From: CAYOOT01 sp964405665
GTDB taxonomy: Bacteria; Bdellovibrionota_C; UBA2361; SZUA-149; CAZDWZ01
Assembly (NCBI GenBank): GCA_964405665.1
Contig: CAYOOT010000071.1
Location: 1 to 14,437, forward strand
Direction: 5' to 3'
Length of the DNA stretch: 14,437 bases
Numbering within the stretch: position 1 is the first letter of the stretch; the number at the start of each line of letters is the position of its first letter. The translations under genes were made by a program, and so were the position numbers. Positions 1 to 6,527 of this stretch are shown piece by piece. Below the pieces are notes generated by a model. It did no database searches, had not been told where the DNA came from, and saw nothing but the letters and a program-made list of their open reading frames with translations.

Positions 1-41
1 AATACAAAACTAAACAGAACAGAGAAAAATAACTTTTTCAT
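1..41 (-). CDS. N-terminus of an exported protein (partial, runs off left edge)
   Basis: Read on the minus strand, a perfect AGGAGG Shine-Dalgarno (complement of 46-51) sits four bases before an ATG at 41-39. The ATG opens a frame reading MKKLFFSVLFSFV before the window ends. Two lysines followed by a run of hydrophobic residues is the start of a Sec signal peptide or a membrane anchor. Nothing can be said about the mature protein. The gene diverges from the Lrp-type regulator at 138, so the 96 bases between them must hold both promoters. It could be a target of that regulator, but this is only a guess from position. Thirteen codons with an ideal ribosome site make a real gene likely but not certain. 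Confidence 0.55.
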   Translation of the reverse strand, partial: MKKLFFSVLFSFV

Positions 42-101
42 ACTACCTCCTAAAATGATGCGTCTATTTACATTTTCAGTAAGTAGATTGTCAAAATATT
101 G

Positions 102-120
102 CTAATAATATAAATATTAG
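102..120. promoter_or_regulatory. AT-rich palindrome upstream of the Lrp-type regulator (possible operator)
   Basis: CTAATA (102-107) and TATTAG (115-120) form 6-bp arms around a 7-base spacer, ending 17 bases before the regulator ATG. A TTGTCA (88-93) just upstream could be a -35 box, but no convincing -10 goes with it. Lrp/AsnC proteins bind imperfect AT-rich palindromes and often repress their own genes. Autoregulation here is an inference from location, and short AT palindromes are common by chance in such DNA. Confidence 0.25.
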
Positions 121-137
121 GCTTAATTATTTATATT

Positions 138-1133
138 ATGAGTAATAATTTTTATAATTTAGATAAGCTCGATCGAAAAATTCTCCAAGAGTTGGATATT
201 GATGCTCGTCAAAGTTTCTCTAAAATTGCCAAAAAACTTCTTGTTCCCCAGGAAACTATTCGTTATCGGGTAAAGTTCTTAGAACAAAATAATGTCATTC
301 AGAATTACTACTGTATCATCGATCTGGGGAAATTAGGCTACAATGTTCATAAAGTTTTATTCAAGTTGCATAACGTCGATGAAGAGCAAGTGCAAAAAAT
401 TATCGCCTATATCCTTCAAAACCCCAATGTTAATTGGTTAGCCCGCTTTGATGGTTTTTATGATGTCTGCTTTACAGTTTGTTTTAAAACAAATTTAGAG
501 CTTAGTGATTTTATTGATGACATTAAACAAAAGTTTAAAGATTATCTGAGCAAGTTTATTTATTCCGTAAATATCCAGGCGGATTTTTTAAATAGAGATT
601 TCTTATTAAAAGAAAAACGCAAAATAAAAAGAATCTCTGCCTATTCCGCCCCTAAAATCAGCGAGCATATTGATAATTTGGATTTAAATATTTTAAAAAG
701 CATTTCTTTAAATCCCCGAACTACGGCAACGGAATTGGCTGAAAAGATTAAAGTTAGCCCAGAGACTATTCGCAGCAGAATCTTAAATTTAGAAAAAAAA
801 GAAATAATTAACGGCTATCGTGTTGTTTTAAACAATTCCTTAATTGGAGAAGTTAATTATTATGTTTTGATTTTTCTAAATTATACTTCAATGGCAAAGA
901 TCGAAAAATTTGTACAATTTTGCAAAGCCCATACGGCAGTAAATTATATCATCAAGTCTTTAGGAGAATGGGATTACGAATTAAGCGTTGAAGTCAATCA
1001 TCCTTTAGAATATCGCAAATTAATGATGGAAATTACCAAAGAGTATTCGGATATTGTTAAAGACTACCAAGGTTTTCTAGTGAGTCAGATTCATAAATAT
1101 AGAATTCTGCCATTTGAGCCGGAAAAAATTTGA
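138..1133 (+). CDS. Tandem-duplicated Lrp/AsnC-family transcriptional regulator
   Basis: This is a 331-residue DNA-binding regulator made of two consecutive Lrp-like modules. Residues 8-57 are a winged HTH (LDKLDRKILQELDIDAR, then IAKKL..PQETIRYRVKFLE). Residues 65-155 look like a RAM/ligand-sensing domain. A second HTH covers 178-232 (IDNLDLNILKSISLNPR, then LAEKIKVSPETIRSRILNLEKK), and a second RAM-like domain covers about 238-325. Ordinary Lrp proteins are about 150-165 residues with one module, so one chain here could form the usual dimer-like DNA-binding unit. The ATG at 138 has no evident Shine-Dalgarno, but the family homology starts immediately after it. The gene diverges from an exported-protein gene and converges on trmH. 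The ligand is unknown; Lrp proteins usually sense amino acids or related metabolites. Confidence 0.9.
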   Translation: MSNNFYNLDKLDRKILQELDIDARQSFSKIAKKLLVPQETIRYRVKFLEQNNVIQNYYCIIDLGKLGYNVHKVLFKLHNVDEEQVQKIIAYILQNPNVNWLARFDGFYDVCFTVCFKTNLELSDFIDDIKQKFKDYLSKFIYSVNIQADFLNRDFLLKEKRKIKRISAYSAPKISEHIDNLDLNILKSISLNPRTTATELAEKIKVSPETIRSRILNLEKKEIINGYRVVLNNSLIGEVNYYVLIFLNYTSMAKIEKFVQFCKAHTAVNYIIKSLGEWDYELSVEVNHPLEYRKLMMEITKEYSDIVKDYQGFLVSQIHKYRILPFEPEKI

Positions 1134-1162
1134 TTCGCTTTGTTTATTAAAATTTATTTGTT

Positions 1163-1195
1163 ATGTAGGGGCACCCTTTATGGGTGCCCCTACAT
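1163..1195. repeat. GC-rich perfect palindrome at convergent gene junction
   Basis: ATGTAGGGGCACCC (1163-1176) and its exact reverse complement (1182-1195) form a 14-bp stem with a TTTAT loop. It fills the gap between the regulator stop (1133) and the trmH stop (1200). It is far richer in G+C than its surroundings. Neither strand has a U-run after the stem, so it is not a standard intrinsic terminator, although it could still stabilise 3' ends on both sides. Palindromes of the GTAGGGGC...GCCCCTAC type are dispersed repeats in many bacterial genomes (from memory, not searched here). Confidence 0.8.
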
Positions 1196-1199
1196 TGAT

Positions 1200-1904
1200 C
1201 TACGATTCCCTGATTTTATTCGTCCTTCTCTTACTAACCTCTCGAAGAATCTGCTTGGAATGTGGCAGGGTTTGCATCACCCATTGCTCTTTTATCTCCA
1301 ACTTTTCTTCTTCTGAAAGCAGAGGAACTTGACGATTTCCTGAACGAACATCTAATGTTGAACAAAATAAACAAAGAGCACAAGCAACCGATATATTAAA
1401 ACTCTCTACAAAACCAAACATCGGAATAAAAGTTTTGTATGTTGCTGCTTGCGATATTTCTTCCGATACTCCCGCTCTTTCGTTGCCAAAAGCTAAAACT
1501 AATTTTTCCTGAAATGGAAGCTGATAAACCGGAATGGATTTTTTATTATCTGCAGTCAAATTATCTTCCGGAGCGGTAACAACAATTTTATAATCTTTAG
1601 CTTGTAAATAATCTAAAGCTTGCTTGGCAGTTTGATGCAAATGCAATTTCAGCCATTGTTCTGTTCCCAAAGCTATTCCCTTACTGTATTCGATGTCCTG
1701 TCCGATTAAATGCACATCACATAAACCAAAGGCATCAGCACTGCGGATTACAGCGGAGATATTATGATAATTTTGCACACAATCTAAAAGAATTGTTAAA
1801 TGCTTCGTTCTTTGGTTAAGAACTTCTTCCATTCGCACTTTACGTTTGGGCAAAAGAAACTCATAGAGTGCTTCGATATTTTCCGGAGTATTTTCTTTAT
1901 CCAT
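1200..1904 (-). CDS. trmH: TrmH-family tRNA (guanosine-2'-O-)-methyltransferase
   Basis: This SPOUT-class RNA 2'-O-ribose methyltransferase most likely methylates G18 in the D-loop of tRNAs with S-adenosylmethionine. All three family motifs are present (numbering from an upstream GTG at 1913). Motif 1 is NISAVIRSADAFG, with the catalytic Arg at about 57. Motif 2 is LAFGNERAGVSEE at 140-152. Motif 3 is IPMFGFVESFNISVACAL at 163-180, the knotted SAM-binding region. The overall pattern resembles E. coli TrmH (SpoU), including RMEEVLNQRTKHLTILLD before motif 1. I chose the ATG at 1904; the GTG at 1913 would add three residues. Neither start has a Shine-Dalgarno. The isocitrate dehydrogenase stop lies only 11 bases before the ATG (2 before the GTG), so the genes are probably co-transcribed and translationally coupled. 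Other SpoU relatives modify rRNA, so the exact target is inferred. Confidence 0.9.
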   Translation of the reverse strand: MDKENTPENIEALYEFLLPKRKVRMEEVLNQRTKHLTILLDCVQNYHNISAVIRSADAFGLCDVHLIGQDIEYSKGIALGTEQWLKLHLHQTAKQALDYLQAKDYKIVVTAPEDNLTADNKKSIPVYQLPFQEKLVLAFGNERAGVSEEISQAATYKTFIPMFGFVESFNISVACALCLFCSTLDVRSGNRQVPLLSEEEKLEIKEQWVMQTLPHSKQILREVSKRRTNKIRES

Positions 1905-1915
1905 CGTACTCACAA

Positions 1916-2932
1916 CTACAACTTGGCGGCTATAGCTTGACTAAAAGACATTGTTGTTCCCTTACCGCCTAAATCCGGAGTTAATATTTCCTGATTTTTG
2001 AAAGTTTCATACAAAGCATTTTCAATTCTAACAGCAACATCTCCTTGACCGACATGTCTTAATAATTGTGTTGCTGAAAGAAGAAGTGCCGTAGGATTAG
2101 CCAAACCTTTTCCGGCAATATCCGGAGCAGAACCATGCACCGCTTCAAAGACCGAAGCAGTAGTTCCAATGTTGGCAGAAGCCGCTAAACCCAAACCACC
2201 AATTAAACCTGCTGCCAAATCCGATAAAATATCTCCATACAAATTTTCAGTTACCAAGACATCAAGTTTTTCCGGATTCATTACCATTAACATTGCCGTG
2301 GCATCGACAATCCTCTCTTCATAATCTATTTCCGGATATTGATTGGCCACTTCCCGATAACATTCCAGGGCAAGACCGTCACTTAATTTCATAATATTTG
2401 CTTTATGCACTGCGGTAACTTTTTTACGACCACAACGCATCGCATAATTAAAAGCAAATTCAGCAATTCTTACACAAGCAAGCCTTGTGGAAACTTTTAA
2501 ACTGGTTACCACTCCGGGAGTAATTTCATGTTCTAAACCAGAATACAAACCTTCGGTATTTTCACGGATTACAACCAAATCCACATTGGGGAATTTTGTT
2601 TTTAGATTAGGAAATGTTTTAACGGGACGCACGTTGGCATAAAGATTAAGTTCTTTTCTTAAACGCACATTAATACTTCTAAAACCTGTGGCTACTCCTG
2701 ATTTACTTCCCACTTCAGTAGTGAGAGGTCCTTTTAAAGCAACTCCTGCTTTTTTAATTTTGGTTAAGGTTTCTTCAGGCAGAGGATCTTCGAATTTTTT
2801 TTCCAATGCCGAAATTCCGGCATAGGCAAGTTCCCATTTTATTTTTGCATTTGCCTTTTCTAAAACAAATAAAACCGCCTTGGAAATTTCTGGCCCAATT
2901 CCATCACCTTCTATCAAAACAACTTCTTGCAT
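1916..2932 (-). CDS. NAD-dependent isocitrate dehydrogenase (isocitrate/isopropylmalate DH family)
   Basis: This 338-residue beta-decarboxylating dehydrogenase probably converts isocitrate to 2-oxoglutarate in the TCA cycle. The substrate site reads S86-I-N88-V-R90-L-R92, the SxNxxLR pattern of isocitrate dehydrogenases, and is followed by R102 and R123. RENTEGLYSGLEH (123-135) contains the catalytic Tyr130, and VHKANIMKLSDG (175-186) contains Lys177. Metal-binding aspartates lie in D210 and LYGDILSD (D234, D238). The coenzyme loop VHGSAPDIAGKG (265-276) carries Asp271-Ile272, the pair known to favour NAD over NADP. The length matches the short NAD-type enzymes rather than E. coli Icd (about 416). 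An AAGG ribosome site precedes the ATG. Homoisocitrate or isopropylmalate activity cannot be fully excluded, but the SxNxxLR and YSGLEH motifs favour isocitrate. Confidence 0.87.
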   Translation of the reverse strand: MQEVVLIEGDGIGPEISKAVLFVLEKANAKIKWELAYAGISALEKKFEDPLPEETLTKIKKAGVALKGPLTTEVGSKSGVATGFRSINVRLRKELNLYANVRPVKTFPNLKTKFPNVDLVVIRENTEGLYSGLEHEITPGVVTSLKVSTRLACVRIAEFAFNYAMRCGRKKVTAVHKANIMKLSDGLALECYREVANQYPEIDYEERIVDATAMLMVMNPEKLDVLVTENLYGDILSDLAAGLIGGLGLAASANIGTTASVFEAVHGSAPDIAGKGLANPTALLLSATQLLRHVGQGDVAVRIENALYETFKNQEILTPDLGGKGTTMSFSQAIAAKL

Positions 2933-2974
2933 TTACATTACCTTATTTAAAATCAAAATTTCTCATTCAAAAAT

Positions 2975-2997
2975 CACTTTTCTTGAAAAGAAAAGTC
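2975..2997 (-). terminator. Weak intrinsic terminator after the phosphodiester glycosidase gene
   Basis: ACTTTTCTT (2976-2984) and AAGAAAAGT (2988-2996) form a 9-bp stem with a 3-base loop. On the minus strand the stem is followed by GATTTTTG. It lies just past the glycosidase stop (3009) and before the isocitrate dehydrogenase start (2932). The stem is AT-rich, so termination would be partial. Confidence 0.4.
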
Positions 2998-3008
2998 TGG
3001 AAAACTAT

Positions 3009-3800
3009 TTATTTTCTCTTAACTACCAAAGCTACAGGAACATCATCCCCACCACTAATATAGATTTCTTCGGATAAAGAACCAATTTTATCTAAATAAA
3101 ATTGCGAGGAACCACCACCATCTAAATTCAAAGCATCTTTTATTTCCAACTCTGGCTTAATCAACATGTGTTGAATTTCAAGAAGAGATGCTCCAGGGAA
3201 ACGTAATAAAGTAATATATAAAATTACTTCATTTTTTCTCGTTAGCGCAATTCCTGAACGACGGCTGGTTACTTCCGGAGAAGAAAGTCTAAGCACTTTG
3301 CCGTCCTCAATTAACCTAGGTCCCGCTTGCAAAGCAAGTAGCTTGTTATCAGAAGAAAAAAGATCGCGATATTCTATCTTCGGTCCGTTAGAATCTATTG
3401 AAAAAACACCCGTTAAAACATTCCCTTGCCGATGGAGATTTTGTAATATCTTAGCATCTTTGATTAATAGACCTAAGGGTTTATTCTTAGGATCAAAGAA
3501 ATTAGCATTAATTCCACAAAGACCATCCGACTCTTTAGTAAGGCTTTTGATATTATCAACTCCGGGAGATTCTTTTTTAATACTTAAATCAAATGAATAA
3601 AATTGAGGAGAAATTTTCAATAATAAAACTTCAGAACGTAGCAGGGCATCTTCCGGACCAAGTGTATAACGGGTAAAATCTAAACCTTTTTCAATATTTT
3701 GCCATTTTAAAAAATTATTGGGCTCGGACTGTGAATGTGCCGATAGAGAAAGGAAGAAAAATAGGACCAAGGAGAAAATGTATAACTTTTTTTTCTTCAT
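3009..3800 (-). CDS. Exported phosphodiester glycosidase (NAGPA/DUF2233-type) family protein
   Basis: This 263-residue protein probably cleaves sugar phosphodiesters or modifies envelope glycans outside the cytoplasm. The family hallmark NLDGGGSSQFYL is at about 225-236. The preceding segments also fit: GINANFFDPKNKPLGLLI, a mid-region AGPRLIEDGK, and SRRSGIALTRKNEVILY. These match the domain named after the human lysosomal uncovering enzyme. I start it at the ATG at 3800; a longer frame begins with TTG at 3848 but would bury the signal peptide. From 3800 it opens with MKKKK, a hydrophobic run YIFSLVLFFFLSLS and an AHS/Q-type cleavage site, with no lipobox cysteine. It is therefore predicted to be periplasmic or secreted. 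The natural substrate is unknown. Confidence 0.8.
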   Translation of the reverse strand: MKKKKLYIFSLVLFFFLSLSAHSQSEPNNFLKWQNIEKGLDFTRYTLGPEDALLRSEVLLLKISPQFYSFDLSIKKESPGVDNIKSLTKESDGLCGINANFFDPKNKPLGLLIKDAKILQNLHRQGNVLTGVFSIDSNGPKIEYRDLFSSDNKLLALQAGPRLIEDGKVLRLSSPEVTSRRSGIALTRKNEVILYITLLRFPGASLLEIQHMLIKPELEIKDALNLDGGGSSQFYLDKIGSLSEEIYISGGDDVPVALVVKRK

Positions 3801-3876
3801 TGAATTTAGCTTTAAGTATTTAATATTTAATTTTTCCAAGAAAATCAATATGTTAACAAAAAATTAAACTTTTTCC

Positions 3877-3956
3877 TTCCAAACTCTAAACTTTCTCGTA
3901 TAATTACCGACCTAATACATACAGATTAGATTATTTATGGATAGAATCTTTCTATC
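3877..3956 (+). promoter_or_regulatory. Sigma-70-like promoter and leader hairpin of the 127-aa protein gene
   Basis: A consensus -10 box TATAAT lies at 3899-3904, with a weak -35 (TTCCAA, 3877-3882) 16 bases upstream. Transcription would start near 3911 and give a leader of about 60 bases. The leader contains a small hairpin, GATAGAA (3940-3946) and TTCTATC (3950-3956), ending four bases before the GGAG ribosome site. The -10 is convincing; a role for the hairpin is speculative. Confidence 0.5.
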
Positions 3957-3970
3957 AGATGGAGTTTGTC

Positions 3971-4354
3971 ATGGTAGACGATATAAAAAAATACAGAAAC
4001 AACACAGTAGAGCTTAATGAGCAGTTGCGGAAAAATTACAAAGCAATTTCTTCCAATAATTCCGGAGGCTTAGATACTAACACCTCAATTTCAAATCTTT
4101 CAGATACAATAAAAATGTCTGTTGATGCCATAAGAAACTTAGCCAAAGCTTATGAATCAAAGGAGAGTAATTCTCAGCAAGATATTGCTGCTGAAAACCG
4201 ACATTCAGCTTATGCAACTCCCGAAGACCTTGTAAAGATTAAAGAAAATGCCAATGAAACTGGTTCGGCAATTCATTTCAACAAAAATCTCGCGCTCTCG
4301 GCCCATGGGGAGGATCTGGATTCAGATGCGGTACTAAAACTTCTTAATGACTAA
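3971..4354 (+). CDS. Small hydrophilic protein of unknown function
   Basis: I do not recognise this 127-residue protein. It is acidic to neutral and rich in Asn, Ser, Asp and Lys. It has no membrane segment or signal peptide and reads as mostly helical, with a flexible Ser/Asn/Gly-rich stretch near residues 27-43. A conserved-looking helix, SDTIKMSVDAIRNLAKAYES, follows. The C-terminus ends in DSDAVLKLLND. I start it at the ATG at 3971 because GGAG (3961-3964) sits six bases upstream. A longer version from 3959 (MEFV added) would have its start overlapping that ribosome site. A clear TATAAT box upstream supports a real transcription unit. The secreted protein gene 95 bases downstream may be in the same transcript. 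No function is proposed. Confidence 0.7.
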   Translation: MVDDIKKYRNNTVELNEQLRKNYKAISSNNSGGLDTNTSISNLSDTIKMSVDAIRNLAKAYESKESNSQQDIAAENRHSAYATPEDLVKIKENANETGSAIHFNKNLALSAHGEDLDSDAVLKLLND

Positions 4355-4358
4355 TTGA

Positions 4359-4385
4359 TTAGTCTACAAGTATATGGTAGACTAA
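4359..4385 (+). repeat. 9-bp inverted repeat after the 127-aa gene
   Basis: TTAGTCTAC (4359-4367) and GTAGACTAA (4377-4385) are perfect complements around a 9-base spacer, starting five bases after the stop codon at 4352-4354. No U-run follows. It could be a weak 3'-end stabilising hairpin or a protein-binding site; I cannot tell which. Confidence 0.4.
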
Positions 4386-4402
4386 ATTCATAGGTTATTT
4401 AC

Positions 4403-4449
4403 TGGGTTATTTTTCTAGGTTAATTAAAAACTTTTTAACTGATAACCCA
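4403..4449 (+). promoter_or_regulatory. Leader inverted repeat abutting a start codon
   Basis: TGGGTTAT (4403-4410) and ATAACCCA (4442-4449) are perfect 8-bp complements. The right arm ends on the base before the ATG at 4450. A second AT-rich palindrome, TTAAAAA/TTTTTAA, lies between them (4424-4438). Folding would hold the start region in a stem. The gene has no visible Shine-Dalgarno, so this structure may matter for initiation, though that is inferred. Confidence 0.35.
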
Positions 4450-5040
4450 ATGTTTGCTTTTCTTAAAAAATATTTTTCATTTTTATTTTTATTATACTTT
4501 TTAGCATTACCATCTTTTGCTAATGCCGGTGTCTTAATTCGTTCCATTAGCTCCAGAGGGAATTCCTATACTCCCCGAAGATCTACCGACGCAATTCGAA
4601 GAACAAATCCCAACTTAAATTATCGTGGGCGTACTGTTCAAAGCCAAATCAATTATTTGGAAAAACTTCAAACTAATTACGATAAAGAATTAGCTAAATG
4701 GTACAAACAAAAAGCAAAAGTTGAAGAAAAGATAGCGAAAGAACGCAATAAAAGGGAAGAACAAGAAAGAAAATTAGCATTGAAAGCTCAAAAATCTTTT
4801 GAAAGTTATAGTAGCAGAAATTCATCAGACTCACGAAACCCAATATCTTGGTTTAAAAAACGTATTGCCGGAGTTAAAGAAGATTCTAAATCTAATATTG
4901 AAAGACCTAAGATCGAATTTAACAATACTGCCCGCAGCAAACTTTCTGAAGATAAAGATTTAGCATTAAACGCAGACAAATCCCCAAAGAAAAAAGAAGG
5001 TTTTTGGAAAAGAATTCTTCAAGCATTGGGCATTGCTTAA
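4450..5040 (+). CDS. Secreted basic coiled-coil protein of unknown function
   Basis: This 196-residue protein has a clear Sec signal peptide: MFAFLKKYFS, a hydrophobic core FLFLLYFLAL, then SFANA/G with cleavage after about residue 26. The mature part is strongly basic, with Arg/Ser/Asn-rich segments (SRGNSYTPRRSTDAIRRT). A charged helix at about 65-115 (NYLEKLQTNYDKELAKWYKQ, then KVEEKIAKERNKREEQERKL) is a likely coiled coil. The C-terminal part is Lys/Ser-rich and ends in GFWKRILQALGIA, a short amphipathic helix. I recognise no enzymatic motif. A structural, nucleic-acid-binding or envelope-associated role would fit a basic exported coiled coil, but that is a guess. It lies between the unknown 127-aa gene and metF on the same strand and has no Shine-Dalgarno. 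Confidence 0.7.
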   Translation: MFAFLKKYFSFLFLLYFLALPSFANAGVLIRSISSRGNSYTPRRSTDAIRRTNPNLNYRGRTVQSQINYLEKLQTNYDKELAKWYKQKAKVEEKIAKERNKREEQERKLALKAQKSFESYSSRNSSDSRNPISWFKKRIAGVKEDSKSNIERPKIEFNNTARSKLSEDKDLALNADKSPKKKEGFWKRILQALGIA

Positions 5041-5096
5041 TTATAGAATTTTTTCAGGAATTCTTACTCCAATAAATTCCCTCTTTGCACAATGCA

Positions 5097-5123
5097 ATAA
5101 TCAGGCTATCATCTGCTGATTAT
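5097..5123 (+). promoter_or_regulatory. Hairpin overlapping the metF start codon
   Basis: ATAATCAG (5097-5104) and CTGATTAT (5116-5123) are perfect 8-bp complements with an 11-base loop. The right arm contains the first two bases of the metF ATG (5122-5124). In mRNA this would occlude the initiation site. No Shine-Dalgarno is visible. It could equally be a DNA operator; a control function is inferred. Confidence 0.4.
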
Positions 5124-5997
5124 GAATTTTTCTGAAATATATAAAAGTCAATCAAAAGTCCTGTCTCTTGAATTCTTTCCTCCTCGCAATGCCTCGGATA
5201 TTGCCGAGACTAAACGACTAATGTCTGATTTGACTCAAAGTTCTCCTCATCTCATGACAGTTACTTATGGTGCCGGAGGAGGAACTCGCGAACTAACAAG
5301 AGAATTAGTGAGCTATATCAAAAATGTTTTAAAAATAACTGCCGTATCACACATCACCTGTGTCGGACATAGCAGGGAAGAGATTAGAAATTTGCTTGAT
5401 AAATTATTGGCATCCGGAGTAAAAAATGTTTTGGCGCTAAGAGGGGATCCCCCTAAAGGGCAAATAGATTTTGTGCCGCATCCTGATGGTTTTACCAATG
5501 CCCGGGATTTATCCAAATTCATTAGGGAACTGGGGCAATTCAGCATTGCTGTTGCCGGATATCCCGAAACTCACTGCGATGCCAAATCTCCGGAAGCTGA
5601 TTTGGCCTTTCTCAAAGAAAAGGTTGATGCCGGAGCGGAACTTATTTTTACCCAAGTTTTTTTTGATCCGGAAATTTATTTTCGCTTTGTTGAACGGGCA
5701 AAAAAAATTGGGATTAATGTGCCCATTGTTCCGGGAATTATGCCCATCTCCAATTTTTCTCAATTAAAAAGATTTACATCAATGTGTGGCTCCAGCATTC
5801 CTCAAGAACTATCTAATTCCTTGGAAACTCTAAAGGATCAACATGAAGATGTGCTTAAATTTGGAATTGATTATGCGATTAGACTTTCTGAAAGATTGCT
5901 GCGAAACGGCGCGCCGGGAATACATCTCTACACTCTGAATAAGTCCACGCAAATTTGGCCGATTGTTTCGACCTTAAGAGGAATCGGAGTGCTTTGA
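5122..5997 (+). CDS. metF: Methylenetetrahydrofolate reductase
   Basis: MetF is a cytoplasmic FAD enzyme that reduces 5,10-methylenetetrahydrofolate to 5-methyltetrahydrofolate, the methyl donor for methionine synthesis. At 291 residues it has the usual bacterial size. Visible motifs along the TIM barrel include SLEFFPP (15-21), with the catalytic Glu17 corresponding to E. coli Glu28, and TVTYGAGGG (46-54). ALRGDPP (105-111) follows, with Asp109 in the position that interacts with FAD and folate. Further on are VAGYPETH (144-151), FTQVFFD (176-182), PGIMPI (204-209) and a C-terminal GAPGIHLYTLN. No other methionine gene is adjacent. The ATG is the first residue before the family's conserved start and lies within a small hairpin. 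The 3' end converges on the VOC gene across a palindrome and an assembly gap. Confidence 0.95.
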   Translation: MNFSEIYKSQSKVLSLEFFPPRNASDIAETKRLMSDLTQSSPHLMTVTYGAGGGTRELTRELVSYIKNVLKITAVSHITCVGHSREEIRNLLDKLLASGVKNVLALRGDPPKGQIDFVPHPDGFTNARDLSKFIRELGQFSIAVAGYPETHCDAKSPEADLAFLKEKVDAGAELIFTQVFFDPEIYFRFVERAKKIGINVPIVPGIMPISNFSQLKRFTSMCGSSIPQELSNSLETLKDQHEDVLKFGIDYAIRLSERLLRNGAPGIHLYTLNKSTQIWPIVSTLRGIGVL

Positions 5998-6070
5998 TTA
6001 TCTTGTTTCTTATGTAAAATATCTAACTTATTAATTAAAAAAATTTTGTACTAAATAAAAATTATCTGGA

Positions 6071-6090
6071 CCGCGGACGTCCTCGTCCGC
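6071..6090. repeat. GC-rich palindrome truncated by an assembly gap
   Basis: GCGGACG (6073-6079) and CGTCCGC (6084-6090) pair around TCCT. The preceding ACC would presumably pair with a GGT lost in the gap that starts at 6091. The element lies after metF and before the convergent VOC gene. GCGGACG...CGTCCGC palindromes are a familiar class of dispersed intergenic repeat (from memory). The assembly probably broke here because the element is repeated in the genome. Confidence 0.65.
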
Positions 6091-6190
6091 NNNNNNNNNN
6101 NNNNNNNNNNNNNNNNNNNNNNNNNNNNNNNNNNNNNNNNNNNNNNNNNNNNNNNNNNNNNNNNNNNNNNNNNNNNNNNNNNNNNNNNNN
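6091..6190. other. Assembly gap (100 N)
   Basis: Exactly 100 N, the usual placeholder for a scaffold gap of unknown length. It lies between the converging metF and VOC genes. It interrupts a palindrome on its left, and its flanks show no shared end sequence. Confidence 0.95.
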
Positions 6191-6212
6191 CACTTGTCCT
6201 TATTCTTGCATA

Positions 6213-6527
6213 TTACCCTTCAATAACCTCAATCACATTTCCCGTAGGATCAGCAATAAAAGTACTATTCACCCCATCAACACGTTCTCGCAAGGTCCCC
6301 AGAGTCTTCGCGTCCTTCCTACAAAAAGCAAGATGCAGCGGTTCAGCACTAGGTAAAACTAATGTTAATTTAACATTGGCAAATTCCAATATCGCTTGGG
6401 CCTTTGCTTGAAATATCAAACGACAATTAAAACTTTGCTGATACCATTTAATGGATTTTTCCAAATCAGCAACGTTAATTGCCAAATGGTGGATCTGATC
6501 TAATTTTTCTTCATTTTGTTCTGGCAT
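6213..6527 (-). CDS. VOC-superfamily (glyoxalase/dioxygenase-like) protein
   Basis: This 104-residue single-domain protein has the vicinal-oxygen-chelate fold. Candidate metal ligands occur in the expected order and spacing: His13/His14 in QIHHLAINVAD, Glu48 in ILEFANVKLTL, His65 in PLHLAFCRK and Glu100 in DPTGNVIEVIEG. The closing DPxGNxxE motif is typical of the family. Members include glyoxalase I, fosfomycin-resistance thiol transferases and many uncharacterised enzymes, and the substrate cannot be told from sequence. An AAGG ribosome site precedes the ATG. The start overlaps the 3' end of nth by 17 bases, so it is the last gene of a polX-nth-VOC operon with translational coupling. A link to DNA repair is suggested only by that position. 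Confidence 0.82.
   Translation of the reverse strand: MPEQNEEKLDQIHHLAINVADLEKSIKWYQQSFNCRLIFQAKAQAILEFANVKLTLVLPSAEPLHLAFCRKDAKTLGTLRERVDGVNSTFIADPTGNVIEVIEG

Noticed and set aside
1163..1195. Bidirectional intrinsic terminator
   Set aside because: The stem is strong but no T-run follows it on either strand, so I list it as a palindromic repeat.
1114..1332. Plus-strand 72-residue open frame
   Set aside because: It runs through the palindrome and antisense to trmH, with no ribosome site and no recognisable protein features.
3801..3848. Longer start (TTG at 3848) for the phosphodiester glycosidase
   Set aside because: The extra 16 residues would precede and mask an otherwise clear signal peptide starting at the ATG at 3800.
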